Positions 33,305 to 44,739 of a DNA stretch of 64,000 nt are shown here, piece after piece. The DNA lies in the NCBI GenBank assembly GCA_004556055.1, contig SFIW01000006.1, positions 7,656-71,655 on the forward strand. Direction: 5' to 3'. Within the stretch, counting starts at the first letter, position 1, and the number at the start of each line of letters is the position of its first letter. The notes under the pieces are model-generated. The model was not told where the DNA came from, searched no databases, and saw only the letters and a list, made by a program, of their open reading frames with translations. The stretch is from Planctomycetaceae bacterium (GTDB lineage: Bacteria; Planctomycetota; Planctomycetia; Pirellulales; Thermoguttaceae). The position numbers and the translations under genes are program-made.

Positions 33305-34123
33305 TTACGCGTCGCGCTCAACGTCGAACCCGAGTTCACAAGCGGTTTGTAGATCGCGTCTTGCAATGCGTTCCGAACCTAATTCGCGGTGAACAAGGGA
33401 ACGGTAATAATACGCGTCGGGAGATTCAGGATCGAGTTCGACGGCGCGGTCAAAATCTTGCAACGCGCGTCGTAACAGTCCTCTTTCGTAGAGAGCTTCT
33501 CCGCGCGCGACGTAACAATGGACAAAATTCGGATCGAGCTTTATCGCCTTCGAATAATCGTCGATCGCCTCGTCGTACCGAAGGGCGTTCGCCAGGAGTA
33601 CGCCGCGATCGTAATATGCGGAGACGAATTCGGGAGCGATTTTGAGACACGCGCCAAAATCGCTCAGAGCCGCGTCGACTTCGCCGAGCATATCGCGAGC
33701 GATCGCGCGACCATAGTAAGAGAGATAGGCGCGTTTATTGAGTTCGATCGCGCGATTGTAATCGTCGACGGCTTCGCGGAATTTTTCGAGGAGACGATAA
33801 GCGTGCCCTCGAAGTTCGTAAGCTTCCCCGAGATTTTTGTCGAGCTTAATCGCGGCTTGCGCTTCCTCCAAAGCCAAATCATAACGTTCGTAAGAGAGCC
33901 AGACCTGGCCGACGCCGATTCGAGGTTTCGTGGAGTTTGGATCGAGCTTTGCGGCGCGTTTATAGGCGTCAAACGCTTCGTCAAAATCTCCTTCGGCGAG
34001 CGCTTCGGCGCCGGACGCGCAGAAGGTCTCCGCGAGTTCGCGCCTATTCTGGGCGCCGTCGAGGGAGAGCGCGTCGTTTCGGCGTTCGCTCTTCGAGTCG
34101 CCGTTCGCTTTGTGTTTCGTCAT
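33305..34123 (-). CDS. Tetratricopeptide repeat protein
   Basis: A 272-residue protein starting at MTKHKANGD (34123; the open frame continues upstream, overlapping the gyrB end, which makes the later start more likely). After a charged 45-residue N-terminus there are about six consecutive TPR units, with the pattern A-F/Y-x-x-A--D-P-N/E: FDEAFDAYKRAAKLDPNSTK, YDLALEEAQAAIKLDKN, FREAVDDYNRAIELNK, VDAALSDFGACLKIAPE, YDEAIDDYSKAIKLDPN and LRRALQDFDRAVELDPE. No signal peptide, so probably cytoplasmic. It lies between gyrB and the U32 gene; a scaffold role is all that can be said. Confidence 0.88.
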   Translation of the reverse strand: MTKHKANGDSKSERRNDALSLDGAQNRRELAETFCASGAEALAEGDFDEAFDAYKRAAKLDPNSTKPRIGVGQVWLSYERYDLALEEAQAAIKLDKNLGEAYELRGHAYRLLEKFREAVDDYNRAIELNKRAYLSYYGRAIARDMLGEVDAALSDFGACLKIAPEFVSAYYDRGVLLANALRYDEAIDDYSKAIKLDPNFVHCYVARGEALYERGLLRRALQDFDRAVELDPESPDAYYYRSLVHRELGSERIARRDLQTACELGFDVERDA

Positions 34124-34190
34124 AATAACTTTCCATTCGCCGCGCGAAACGGTCGTCAGAAAAAAATGCGTGATAGCAAACCGCGCTACG

Positions 34191-36785
<2,595 letters not shown>

Positions 36786-36860
36786 CTATCATCCAAAGAA
36801 GTCCCGAAAGGGGACAAAAACAGACGGGGCCTGAACCGCCGCCACAATTAGGATTCGCCG

Positions 36861-37355
36861 CTACCGAACGGCGATCTTTAAACGCTCGATTTTTTCGTGA
36901 GGGAGGAGCCGACGCAACTCGGCGAGGAGCTCAGGGGTCGAATATTGCAATTCGCCAGCGAGGAGATTTGAGACGACCTCGACGCGCAAAACGCCGCCGC
37001 GAAAAGTCGTAGGACGCGCGTATTTGCGAAACGTCTCGAGTCGAGACGATCCCTCTTCGCCGAAAGTATCGGAAGAAAATTCATTCTCCTCGACGCCGAA
37101 AACCTTCTCCAACGCGGCGTCCCACGCCTCGTGAAATCGTTCGACGCTAAGCTTTCGCCCTAGCCCGTATTTGGCGATAATCGAGGGCAGAATCGTACCA
37201 AATTGAGACGCGCGCGCAGGTCGACGCTCCGCAAGGAATTGAAATCCCAGAGGATTAGGCGGAATAGCAAAAGGATCGTTGATCTTCGCTTTTTTCCGAC
37301 GTCCGTTCTTCGAGCGTCGGTCCGTTCCGCCGCCGGTTTTCCTTCTTTCCGCCAT
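36861..37355 (-). CDS. DciA-like DUF721 replication protein
   Basis: DUF721/DciA proteins load the replicative helicase DnaB in bacteria that lack DnaC or DnaI. I start at MAERRKTGGG (37355), with GGAGG upstream, giving 164 residues. A basic, Gly/Lys-rich N-terminal 35 residues precedes the DUF721 core at about 50-164: LPSIIAKYGLGRKLSVERFHEAW, VFGVEENEF, FRGGVLRVEVVSNLLAGELQ, and a final strand-helix HEKIERLKIAV. The neighbourhood next to gyrB is typical for this family. Confidence is good for the domain, less for helicase loading in this organism. Confidence 0.75.
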   Translation of the reverse strand: MAERRKTGGGTDRRSKNGRRKKAKINDPFAIPPNPLGFQFLAERRPARASQFGTILPSIIAKYGLGRKLSVERFHEAWDAALEKVFGVEENEFSSDTFGEEGSSRLETFRKYARPTTFRGGVLRVEVVSNLLAGELQYSTPELLAELRRLLPHEKIERLKIAVR

Positions 37356-37394
37356 CTCCTGCCTCCAACGCGTCAAAGCGCGGTAATCGAACGC

Positions 37395-37447
37395 TTGTCC
37401 GCCGACGCGTATCGTGTATATTATACCAAAATAGAAATCGTCGGCAA
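37395..37447. promoter_or_regulatory. Overlapping divergent promoters for miaA and dciA-gyrB
   Basis: On the plus strand TTGTCC (37395-37400) and TATTAT (37419-37424) are 18 bases apart, pointing to miaA. On the minus strand TTGCCG (complement of 37442-37447) and TATAAT (complement of 37420-37425) are 16 apart, pointing to dciA. The two -10 elements share the same base pairs, so RNA polymerase can bind in only one direction at a time. Confidence 0.6.
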
Positions 37448-37562
37448 GGCGAGGCGCCCCTTTAGCGCGCCTTTTCAACCGATTATAAACGTTTTTTTTC
37501 GCGTCGCATTTCCTTTTGCGCAATGCGCGCGCAGCACGTCGCCCTCGTACGCGGAGGATCAT

Positions 37563-38543
37563 ATGACGCAAGAAATTCATAATCACGTCGTCGCGTCGCC
37601 TTTCGCGCGCGCGTTTTTTCTCACCGGGGCGACAGCGAGCGGTAAAACGGCGCTTGGCATTGCTGCGGCGCAGGAGATCGGCGCCGAGATCGTTTCCCTC
37701 GATTCGATGGCGATATACCGCGGAATGGACGTCGGAACCGCGAAACCGACGATGGAAGAACGTCAGGGCGTTCCGCACCATCTCTTTGACGTCGTCGATC
37801 CAGAAGAAGAGTATTCTCTTGTCGACTATCTGAAAGAAGCGGAACGCGTCGTGGCGGATATCGAATCGCGCGGGAAAAAGGCGCTCTTTGTCGGCGGGAC
37901 GCCCCTCTATCTGAAGGGGATTCTTTTTGGCGTTTTCGAGTCGCCGGGCGCGGATCCCGAACTTAGAGCGCGACTCAAGGAGCGCGAAGAAGTTACTCCG
38001 GGAACGTTATGGCGAGAGCTAAGCGTCGTCGATCCAGCCGCCGCGCAAAGACTCCATCCGAACGACGTTAAACGTCTGGTTAGAGCGCTCGAAGTTTATA
38101 AACTCACGGGGAATCCGATTTCTTCCCAGCAAACGCAGTTTGACGCGCCTCCCCTCGTCGATCCATGTCGCGTCTTCATTCTCACGCGCCCTCGAGAGGA
38201 GCTGTACGCCCGCATCAACCAGCGCGTGAAACTCATGATGGAAGAAGGCTTTTTAGAAGAGGTTCGGCTTCTCGAAGAGCGCGGAGTCGAACTTGGTCCG
38301 ACGTCGTCGAAGGCGGTCGGCTATAGGGAGACGTCGCGCGTTCTTCACGGAGAGCTTTCCCTCGACGAAGCGATAGAGCGGATAAGTCAAAGCACGCGCA
38401 ACTTCGCGAAACGTCAAGAAACGTGGTTTCGTTCTCTGTGTCGAGACGGGGCCCGGCGTCTTGAGGCGTCGGATAGGAGTTTTGACGAGTTACGCGCGGA
38501 GTTTATCGACGGAATACGTCGTTTCGACGAGAAGGACGCGTAG
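37563..38543 (+). CDS. miaA: tRNA dimethylallyltransferase
   Basis: MiaA prenylates A37 next to the anticodon in tRNAs reading UNN codons. The start at 37563 has a strong GGAGGA; the open frame upstream is longer but lacks a site. The 326-residue product has the P-loop GATASGKT at 22-29, the substrate stretch IVSLDSMAIYRGMDVGTAKPT, PHHLFDVVDPEEEYSLVDYL, VGGTPLYLKGI and the late SSKAVGYRE and QSTRNFAKRQETWFRS, all diagnostic. It is transcribed divergently from the dciA-gyrB operon and ends at a shared terminator with rplU. Confidence 0.96.
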   Translation: MTQEIHNHVVASPFARAFFLTGATASGKTALGIAAAQEIGAEIVSLDSMAIYRGMDVGTAKPTMEERQGVPHHLFDVVDPEEEYSLVDYLKEAERVVADIESRGKKALFVGGTPLYLKGILFGVFESPGADPELRARLKEREEVTPGTLWRELSVVDPAAAQRLHPNDVKRLVRALEVYKLTGNPISSQQTQFDAPPLVDPCRVFILTRPREELYARINQRVKLMMEEGFLEEVRLLEERGVELGPTSSKAVGYRETSRVLHGELSLDEAIERISQSTRNFAKRQETWFRSLCRDGARRLEASDRSFDELRAEFIDGIRRFDEKDA

Positions 38544-38546
38544 AAA

Positions 38547-38580
38547 ATAAAAAAGGAGCGAATCGCGAGAAACGCTCCTT
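38547..38580 (-). terminator. Terminator of rplU, also usable for miaA
   Basis: AAGGAGCG (38553-38560) pairs with CGCTCCTT (38573-38580), with T6 following on the minus strand (complement of the A-run before 38553). Confidence 0.83.
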
Positions 38581-38609
38581 ATTGATTTCAGCAAGGGTGA
38601 GATCGTCGA

Positions 38610-38924
38610 TTAACGAACGATTTCCTTGATTTCAATCTCGGTGTACTGCTGACGATGGCCGTTCTTGCGGCGGCTGTTCTTACGGCGACGGAACCAGCGA
38701 ATGATGACCTTGGGGGCCTTGACTTCGCCAAGAACAGTCGCGACAACTTTCGCGCCTTCGACGTTGGGCTGACCAACGGCGACGCCTTCTTCGGAACCGA
38801 CGAGGAGAACTTCGTTGAATTCAATCGTGTCGCCGACGTTGACGTCTTTACGGAGTTCGATGAACATCTTACGACCAACTTCAGCCTTGTGCTGGTGGCC
38901 GCCGTCTTTAAAAATAGCGTACAT
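38610..38924 (-). CDS. rplU: 50S ribosomal protein L21
   Basis: A 104-residue L21 starting at MYAIFKDGGHQHKAEVG (38924), with AAGGA upstream. The body (VGDTIEFNEVLLVGSEEGVAVGQP, then ATVLGEVKAPKVIIRWFRRRKNSRRKNGHRQQYTEIEIKEI) is typical, with the late RRKxxRRKxGHRQ rRNA-binding block. It lies after rng, a frequent pairing, but rpmA (L27), normally next to rplU, is absent: the gene is followed at once by a terminator and the convergent miaA. Confidence 0.96.
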   Translation of the reverse strand: MYAIFKDGGHQHKAEVGRKMFIELRKDVNVGDTIEFNEVLLVGSEEGVAVGQPNVEGAKVVATVLGEVKAPKVIIRWFRRRKNSRRKNGHRQQYTEIEIKEIVR

Positions 38925-39211
38925 TGTAAAAGGTCCTTTGTCAGACCGGGACGAGCGCAAGGCTCGTTCCGAGCTCGATACACATCGCATCCTGTCGTTT
39001 TCTTCCCAGCGCAGGACACAAAAGAACGCGACTTTCAAGCGAAAACCGCGCGCGCTCAACGCGCAGGACTTTTCAAGCGCGGAGCAGCAAGGCCGGAAAC
39101 CCCGGTTCCATTCGCGCGTCGCGCGAAGGCAAAAGGGAACGAATACAAACAGACAAATTTTACAAGACGTTCCCCTCCTGACAAGGGGACGCCTTGCGTT
39201 TTCTTTCGATT

Positions 39212-40816
39212 TTACCGTCCGTTACCGGCGTTTTCTCCCCCGCGAGTAAAGGGGATGCGTTTGTTGTTTTCGTCGAAAATCTCGACTTCGAGGGACTCGG
39301 GCCAAACGTTGGCGGCGGGTCGCACGACGATCGACGCAGAACATTCGTCTTCAAACTTCGCAAGTTGTTGACGCTTCTTGTTGTTTACGTAACTCGCGAC
39401 CTCTTCGGCGACGCTAACGGTAATCAATGCGGCGCGTTTTTCCTGGACGGCCAACGCCAAGACGCGCATAATTTCGAGCGTCATGCTTTCGAGCGTCTTG
39501 ATCGCGCCGCCGCCGCGACAGCACGGGCACTCGCGATATCCGGAACGACGCACGCCTGGGCGAACGCGTTGACGCGTCATTTCGATGAGCCCGAAAGGAC
39601 TTGTGCGAAGGATTCTCGTCTTCGAGCGATCGCGCTTCATGGCGTCGCGCAAGGTTCGTTCGACGGCGCGACGATGCTGTTCGCTTGCCATGTCGATGAA
39701 GTCGTTGACGATTACGCCGCCGAGATCGCGAAGACGAATCTGGCGCGCGATCTCTTTCGCCGCGCGCAGGTTCAGCTGGAACGCCGTCTCTTCAGGGGAT
39801 TCCGTCATTCTGAAGCTTCCGCTATTGACGTCGATCGCGACGAGCGCTTCCGCCTGGTCGATTACAATCGATCCGCCGTCGCGCAGAGGGACGGTGCGGC
39901 AGTTGATCTTGGCAATCTCCGAATCCATTCCGTACTTCGTAAAGAGGGGCTCGACGCCGGAATAGTATGAAATACGATCCTTATATCGAGGCATGACGCC
40001 TTCCATGAACTCCCTGGCGCGGTCGTAAGCGCCCTTTTCGTCGACGATAATTTCGTCGATTTCGGAGGTGAAGACGTCGCGAATCGTTCGAATAACGACG
40101 TCGCTTTCTTCGTAAATTCCGACGGGGCCTGGAAGATTCTTAACGCGACGAACGATGGAACGCCACAACCGCATGAGGTATGCGAGGTCAAAGGCAAGGT
40201 CTTTCTTCGTACGATCCGAACCGGCGGTGCGAACGATGAAACCGAGCCCCTTCGGCGGATCAAGCTCGTCCATGAGAGAACGAAGCTTTCGGCGCACGGA
40301 CTCGTCGGTGATCTTTCGCGACACGCCGACCCTTCCTAAAGAAGGCATAAGGACGAGATAGCGACCGGGAATACTGACGTAGGTGGAGAGGGTCGGACCT
40401 TTGGAACCGATACCTTCCTTAATGACTTGAACCAAAACCTCGTCGCCGCGCTGGAAAATGTCTTGTATCGGCGGTTTATGGCGCGGACGACCGGAATTGA
40501 GAAGATCGTCGTCGTCATGACGGCGCCGCCAACCGGGACGTCGCTCCTCCTCTTGAGGTTTGAAATTTGGAGCCTGCTTGAAATAGTGCGGCTCAACGTC
40601 GCTAATGTGAAGGAAGCCGTTTTGGCCGACGCCAAAATCGACGAAAACCGCTTGCAACCCTTGTTCGATGTTGACGACGACGCCCTTGTAAATATTGCCG
40701 ACATAGTTGTCGTTCGCGGTGCGTTCGACGTACAGTTCTTCGAGCGCGTCGTTTTCAACGACCGCGATCCGGAGCTCTTCCGGGAGCCGGGCGTTGATAA
40801 GCATTTTTTGAGACAT
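39212..40816 (-). CDS. rng: Ribonuclease E/G family endoribonuclease
   Basis: RNase G-type enzymes process rRNA ends and decay mRNA. The 534-residue protein lacks the long C-terminal scaffold of RNase E, so RNase G-like is best. An S1 domain spans about 36-145 with an Arg/Asp-rich insertion at about 82-115. The catalytic aspartates are expected at Asp329 in VAIDVNSG and Asp372/Asp375 in VNDFIDM. The zinc-link is ECPCCRGGG at 429-437. RQRVRPG and the preceding SPFGLIEMTR block are characteristic. Its neighbour rplU follows after a 287-base gap, which carries a GGGG/CCCC hairpin near 39167-39193, a possible terminator or leader structure. Confidence 0.94.
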   Translation of the reverse strand: MSQKMLINARLPEELRIAVVENDALEELYVERTANDNYVGNIYKGVVVNIEQGLQAVFVDFGVGQNGFLHISDVEPHYFKQAPNFKPQEEERRPGWRRRHDDDDLLNSGRPRHKPPIQDIFQRGDEVLVQVIKEGIGSKGPTLSTYVSIPGRYLVLMPSLGRVGVSRKITDESVRRKLRSLMDELDPPKGLGFIVRTAGSDRTKKDLAFDLAYLMRLWRSIVRRVKNLPGPVGIYEESDVVIRTIRDVFTSEIDEIIVDEKGAYDRAREFMEGVMPRYKDRISYYSGVEPLFTKYGMDSEIAKINCRTVPLRDGGSIVIDQAEALVAIDVNSGSFRMTESPEETAFQLNLRAAKEIARQIRLRDLGGVIVNDFIDMASEQHRRAVERTLRDAMKRDRSKTRILRTSPFGLIEMTRQRVRPGVRRSGYRECPCCRGGGAIKTLESMTLEIMRVLALAVQEKRAALITVSVAEEVASYVNNKKRQQLAKFEDECSASIVVRPAANVWPESLEVEIFDENNKRIPFTRGGENAGNGR

Positions 40817-41037
40817 AAAAAGTATTCCTGACGCAAAAAGGTGGAAGGCGACGCAAACGGCGCTCGTCCAGGAGTTTGCCGCACGTCGACGCCGCGCGAG
40901 CGTCTATCGTCGCGCGACCTTCCGTCGTTCAAAAGTTCCGTCCGCGCGCTCTTCCTTTCAACGCCGATTGGTCGTCTGATTTTCCACGCGAACGTGGGCA
41001 AAGTTGACGCAAAACGGAATAACAAGTATACGGTAAA

Positions 41038-42801
41038 TTAAATCGAATTCCCCATGACGGCGCGGTATTCACGTCTGAGGTAGGAGCGGACGTCCAGCGC
41101 CGTTTTGCAGTTGAGCGCCTCGCGCGCAATCTCCTTGCACTTTTCGATGGAGAAAGAGGCGCAGATATTTTTCATCTGCGGAATCATACCCGGCGAAACG
41201 CTAATCGACCGCAAGCCGAGCCCCAGGAGAAGCGGAATACACGCCGGCATACTTCCCATCTGACCGCAGAGCGAGACTTCCTTTTCGTAGCGATTGGCGA
41301 CTTCGACGGTGTGCTGAATGAGTCGTAGGAGCGGGGGCGACTCTTGAGCGTAGAGACTCTGAACGCGCTCGTTGCTTCGATCAACCGCCATGGTGTATTG
41401 AAGGAGGTCGTTCGTTCCCAAGCTGAAAAACTTGACGTCTTCGGCGACAAATTGATCGAGCATTACGACGGTTGCAGGAGTCTCAACCATAACGCCGAGC
41501 GGAATATCGTGGTCGAAGGGGATCCCCTCCTCGGCAAGATCGTCGCAGACTTCTTTGAAAATTGCCTTGGCGTAAAGCCATTCTGAAATCGTCGAGACCA
41601 AAGGGAACATGACTTTCGCCTTTCCATAGACGCTCGCGCGAAGGATGGCGCGCAACTGCGTGCGGAACATCGGCGTATGACGCAACGAAAGACGGATGCT
41701 TCTCAGCCCCATGAACGGGTTGTCTTCGTGAATATTCTCAAAACCAGGATCCTTATCGGCGCCTAGATCGAAGGTGCGAATCACGGTCGGATATTCCTTC
41801 CCGACCGTTTGGAGAACGGTTTTATACGCTTCGAAATGCGCCTCTTCGTCGGGTAAAGTTCCCTTGGGAGCGGTCAAATAGAGGAACTCGGTACGATATA
41901 GACCGACGCCGCAAGCGCCGTTCTTAACGCACAACTCCGCCTCGTGCGGGAACTCGATATTCCCCTTAATCTCGACCTCAACCCCGTCAAGAGAAACGGC
42001 TTTGCCGGTTTTACGGAAGGCCTCAAGACGGCGCTGCCGCTCCTGCAACACCTTCTGCTTCTCTTCATAGCGCTGAACGGTCTCCGAATCAGGATCAACA
42101 ATCAGGAGTCCTTCCGCCCCGTCGACAATGACTAGGGATTGTCGATCGAGCAAGTTGGATTCAGTGATAAAAGGCCCGACGCCGAGAACGGTAGGAACGC
42201 CTAGCGCGGCGGCGACAATCGCCGTATGGCTTCCCAATCCTCCGGTTTCGGTGACGATCGCCATGGTTGTTTCGGCGTTTAGATTAGCGGCTTTACTGGG
42301 ATTAATCGCGGTACCGACAACGACGTATTGTCTTTCGTCGTCGACGTCGCCGCAGGCCTCGGCGACGACGAGAAGATAGCGCAACACGCGATCGCGCACG
42401 TCGATAATATCGCTTGCGCGTTCAGCAAAGACGGGATTTTTAAGGGCGCGGATTTTCTTGGCGTTTTCATCGAAGACAGCGGCGACGGCGTACTCGGCGC
42501 AGACGAGTTCTCTTTTAATTTTTTCTTGAATCTTTTTGAGCGTCTTAGGATCCGAGAGAATGAGAGAGTGCGCTTCAAAGATCTGGCCGAACTGCTCGCC
42601 CAACTGAGAAGAGACTTCCTCGCGACTATTGTCGAGAGAATCCGAAGCGCTTTTAAAAGCAAGATCGAGTCTTGAAAGTTCGGCGGCAACGTCGGGGCTG
42701 GTGATCGAACGACATGTGACGGCGAGAGCGTCGTTTGCCACGATAGAAACGAGTCCAATTGCGATTCCAGGGGTAACGGAAATGCCGTGGTAATATTTCA
42801 C
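41038..42801 (-). CDS. ptsI: Phosphoenolpyruvate-protein phosphotransferase (enzyme I)
   Basis: EI takes phosphate from PEP and gives it to HPr. The start is a GTG (42801) with AGAGG upstream. The 587-residue protein is full length: the phospho-histidine His192 in ETGGLGSHTAIVAAALGVP, GVGLYRTEFLYL, the PEP-binding RTFDLGADKDPGF and GLRSIRLSL, SLGTNDLLQYTMAVDRSN and the catalytic cysteine in VSLCGQMGSMP. No N-terminal GAF domain, so it is not the PtsP form. It lies downstream of two EIIA-Ntr genes and HPr on the same strand; no sugar-specific EIIB or EIIC is in the window. Confidence 0.96.
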   Translation of the reverse strand: MKYYHGISVTPGIAIGLVSIVANDALAVTCRSITSPDVAAELSRLDLAFKSASDSLDNSREEVSSQLGEQFGQIFEAHSLILSDPKTLKKIQEKIKRELVCAEYAVAAVFDENAKKIRALKNPVFAERASDIIDVRDRVLRYLLVVAEACGDVDDERQYVVVGTAINPSKAANLNAETTMAIVTETGGLGSHTAIVAAALGVPTVLGVGPFITESNLLDRQSLVIVDGAEGLLIVDPDSETVQRYEEKQKVLQERQRRLEAFRKTGKAVSLDGVEVEIKGNIEFPHEAELCVKNGACGVGLYRTEFLYLTAPKGTLPDEEAHFEAYKTVLQTVGKEYPTVIRTFDLGADKDPGFENIHEDNPFMGLRSIRLSLRHTPMFRTQLRAILRASVYGKAKVMFPLVSTISEWLYAKAIFKEVCDDLAEEGIPFDHDIPLGVMVETPATVVMLDQFVAEDVKFFSLGTNDLLQYTMAVDRSNERVQSLYAQESPPLLRLIQHTVEVANRYEKEVSLCGQMGSMPACIPLLLGLGLRSISVSPGMIPQMKNICASFSIEKCKEIAREALNCKTALDVRSYLRREYRAVMGNSI

Positions 42802-42834
42802 AAGAGAACCTCTGAATAATTATTTCATCACAAT

Positions 42835-42869
42835 AATTAAGGGGTGACAAAAAAGTCGCCCCTAATTTT
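42835..42869 (-). terminator. Hairpin between ptsN and ptsI
   Basis: GGGGTGAC (42841-42848) pairs with GTCGCCCC (42855-42862) with one G-U wobble, extended by A/T pairs, with T/A-rich flanks on both sides. On the minus strand it sits between the EIIA stop (42955) and the ptsI start (42801), so it may be a partial terminator or attenuator setting EI level apart from the upstream genes. Confidence 0.75.
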
Positions 42870-42954
42870 CTGTAAGAGAACCCAAACGCTTTAAACCGCT
42901 TGCCGCCTCATTCCCGATCGTCGAAAACCGTCTTATGAAAAAACGCGTCAACGA

Positions 42955-43437
42955 TCACAAGGGCTTGCGCAAATCGTCTTCATTAAGCAAGGTTCTCACT
43001 TCTTCAAGGGTTTTGCATTGCTTCAGATATTGTTCAAGAGCCCTTTCGTCTTCCTTCAAACGCGAGCTGATATAGGACAAAGTCGCCAAATGTTCATTCG
43101 GAGAGTTCTCAGGAGAGAGAACCAGGAAGAAGAGATTGACGTTTTCCGCGTCAAGGCTGTCAAAATCGACGCCGTTCCCCTGGCTAATTGCGACAGCGCC
43201 GACAACTTTATCAACGCAGTCAACTTTAGAGTGAGGCATGGCGAGGCCATGTCCAAGACCTGTAGTACCGAGCGCTTCGCGATTGAGGACGGCTTCGACG
43301 ACGGTTGCGGCGTCCTCCTGTTTCAGGTCTCCAGACTTAACTAGAGCCTCTACCATTTCCGCGATCACTTCGTTCTTCGTTTGAGCTTTGAGATCGGTGA
43401 TAACAGCGTCAAATTGGATAAAATCGGCGAACGCCAT
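42955..43437 (-). CDS. PTS EIIA-Ntr-like protein, copy 2
   Basis: A 160-residue protein starting at MAFADFIQFD (43437), with CAGGAGA upstream. It is a mannitol/nitrogen-type EIIA fold: ITDLKAQTKNEVIAEMVEAL, NREALGTTGLGHGLAMPHSK with the phospho-accepting histidine His69 in MPHS (His63 is the partner), then VGAVAISQGNGVDFDSLDAENVNLFFLVLSP and EHLATLSYIS. It is close to PtsN. The paralogue at 43968-44444 has the same layout; the two flank HPr. With no EIIB/EIIC present the phosphate probably ends here and the protein regulates something by binding. Confidence 0.92.
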   Translation of the reverse strand: MAFADFIQFDAVITDLKAQTKNEVIAEMVEALVKSGDLKQEDAATVVEAVLNREALGTTGLGHGLAMPHSKVDCVDKVVGAVAISQGNGVDFDSLDAENVNLFFLVLSPENSPNEHLATLSYISSRLKEDERALEQYLKQCKTLEEVRTLLNEDDLRKPL

Positions 43438-43583
43438 ACTCTTCTCCTGAAAAATCCTTGAATGAACAATAGTCAACGAAAGGGTGAAACACGCGCAAGA
43501 CGCGCTATCAAGCGAAATTCTTGAAGGTTCTCAACGAACAATCGAAAGGGTTGTGGAAGTGGAAAAAGCGCCTGTCAAAAGAA

Positions 43584-43850
43584 TCACTCCTCGTCAAACC
43601 GACGTTCGAAGAGGTCGACGATGGAATCCATAACGACCTGTTCATCCTCGCCGTCGACGGAAAGAAGAAGGACGGAACCGGCGTGAGCCTCGAGAGACAA
43701 CAGATCGAGGACGTCGGTGCAATCGGTTTCAATACCGCCGTTCGATAGGTAAACGGACGAAGCAGCGTCTCTCGCGATCTTAGCGATCATTGTCGCAGGA
43801 CGTAGGTGAAAACCTTGCTTATTCTTGACAGTAACTTCTTTTTTTAACAT
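43584..43850 (-). CDS. HPr-like phosphocarrier, Asp at position 46
   Basis: Started at MLKKEVTVKN (43850), behind AAGG; the open frame runs 25 codons further. The 88-residue product has the phosphorylated His15 in NKQGFHLRPATMIAKIA and Arg17. The position of the HPr-kinase serine (Ser46 in Bacillus) is Asp46 in CTDVLDLLSLEAHAG, so it cannot be switched by HprK in the usual way and may be permanently charge-locked. Together with two EIIA-Ntr proteins this suggests an NPr-like regulatory branch. Family assignment is certain; the meaning of Asp46 is inference. Confidence 0.93.
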   Translation of the reverse strand: MLKKEVTVKNKQGFHLRPATMIAKIARDAASSVYLSNGGIETDCTDVLDLLSLEAHAGSVLLLSVDGEDEQVVMDSIVDLFERRFDEE

Positions 43851-43967
43851 CGGAGCAACCTTGAATATGAAAAACAGCCGAACATCGGTCGTCATAAGAA
43901 CAAGGAGCCGTCGCATATTATTCAAACGATAGCGAACGCCGCGCGTCGAAACGCCCGTCGATCGTCG

Positions 43968-44444
43968 CTATTTTCTACTTTCGTCGGCTTCCTTGAGCAA
44001 CTTGATGACGTCTTCTCTCGTTTTGCACGCTTTGAGCGGCTCGACGAAATCTTTTCTCTTAAGCTGATGAGTGATGTACTCAAGAGCGCGAAGATGTTCG
44101 CCGGGAAGATCGGGAGGTGAAACAAGCATGAAAAACAACTTAACCGCCTCCGCGTCTAACGAGTCGAAATCGACTCCTTCGCCCTGACAAATAGCAATTC
44201 CGCCAACCAGTTTGTCGACGCAGACGTGCTTCGTATGAGGAACGGCGATTCCGTGGCCGATACCAGTCGACCCTAACTCTTCTCTTCTCAGAATTGAGTC
44301 GACAACGCCGCGAACGTCCGCTTTTTTAACGCCTTTGTCAGTTTTCGCCAAAGCGTCGACCATCTCTTGAATGACGCCTTCTTTGGTCTGGGCGCGAAGA
44401 TCGGTGATGATCGCCTCTTTCTGAATAAACTCGGAGAAATTCAT
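43968..44444 (-). CDS. PTS EIIA-Ntr-like protein, copy 1
   Basis: A 158-residue EIIA-Ntr fold protein starting at MNFSEFIQKE with AAGGGAGA upstream. Key blocks: AIITDLRAQTKEGVIQEMVDAL, RREELGSTGIGHGIAVPHTK with His70 as the phosphorylated residue, VGGIAICQGEGVDFDSLDAEAVKLFFMLVSPPDLPGEHLRAL. It shares most of these with the second copy, so the two arose by duplication and have diverged in the C-terminal helix. It is 429 bases downstream of the hibernation factor gene hpf, which is often next to ptsN in Proteobacteria. Confidence 0.92.
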   Translation of the reverse strand: MNFSEFIQKEAIITDLRAQTKEGVIQEMVDALAKTDKGVKKADVRGVVDSILRREELGSTGIGHGIAVPHTKHVCVDKLVGGIAICQGEGVDFDSLDAEAVKLFFMLVSPPDLPGEHLRALEYITHQLKRKDFVEPLKACKTREDVIKLLKEADESRK

Positions 44445-44739
44445 CTCTATCTCCCTTTATATCTACTGGTAAAGTCCGCCGTCTAAACAACGTCGCTTGC
44501 GCGACATGGAGTCTCTTCCTACAACGCGCGCGCCAAATGCGCGCGGCTCCTTCCATACTCATTTCAGCAGAATTGGAAGCGCAGGTTGCAACTTTGATTT
44601 TACTCACAAATAAACGTTTGTACAGTCGCCAAACATGGGCAAACTTACAAAGATAAAAGAAAATGAGGTGAAAATACGGTTGGTTAAAACGTGGCAAGGA
44701 GACGAAAACGGGGCGCTAGTTCGAGCTTTCCTTCTCCTT

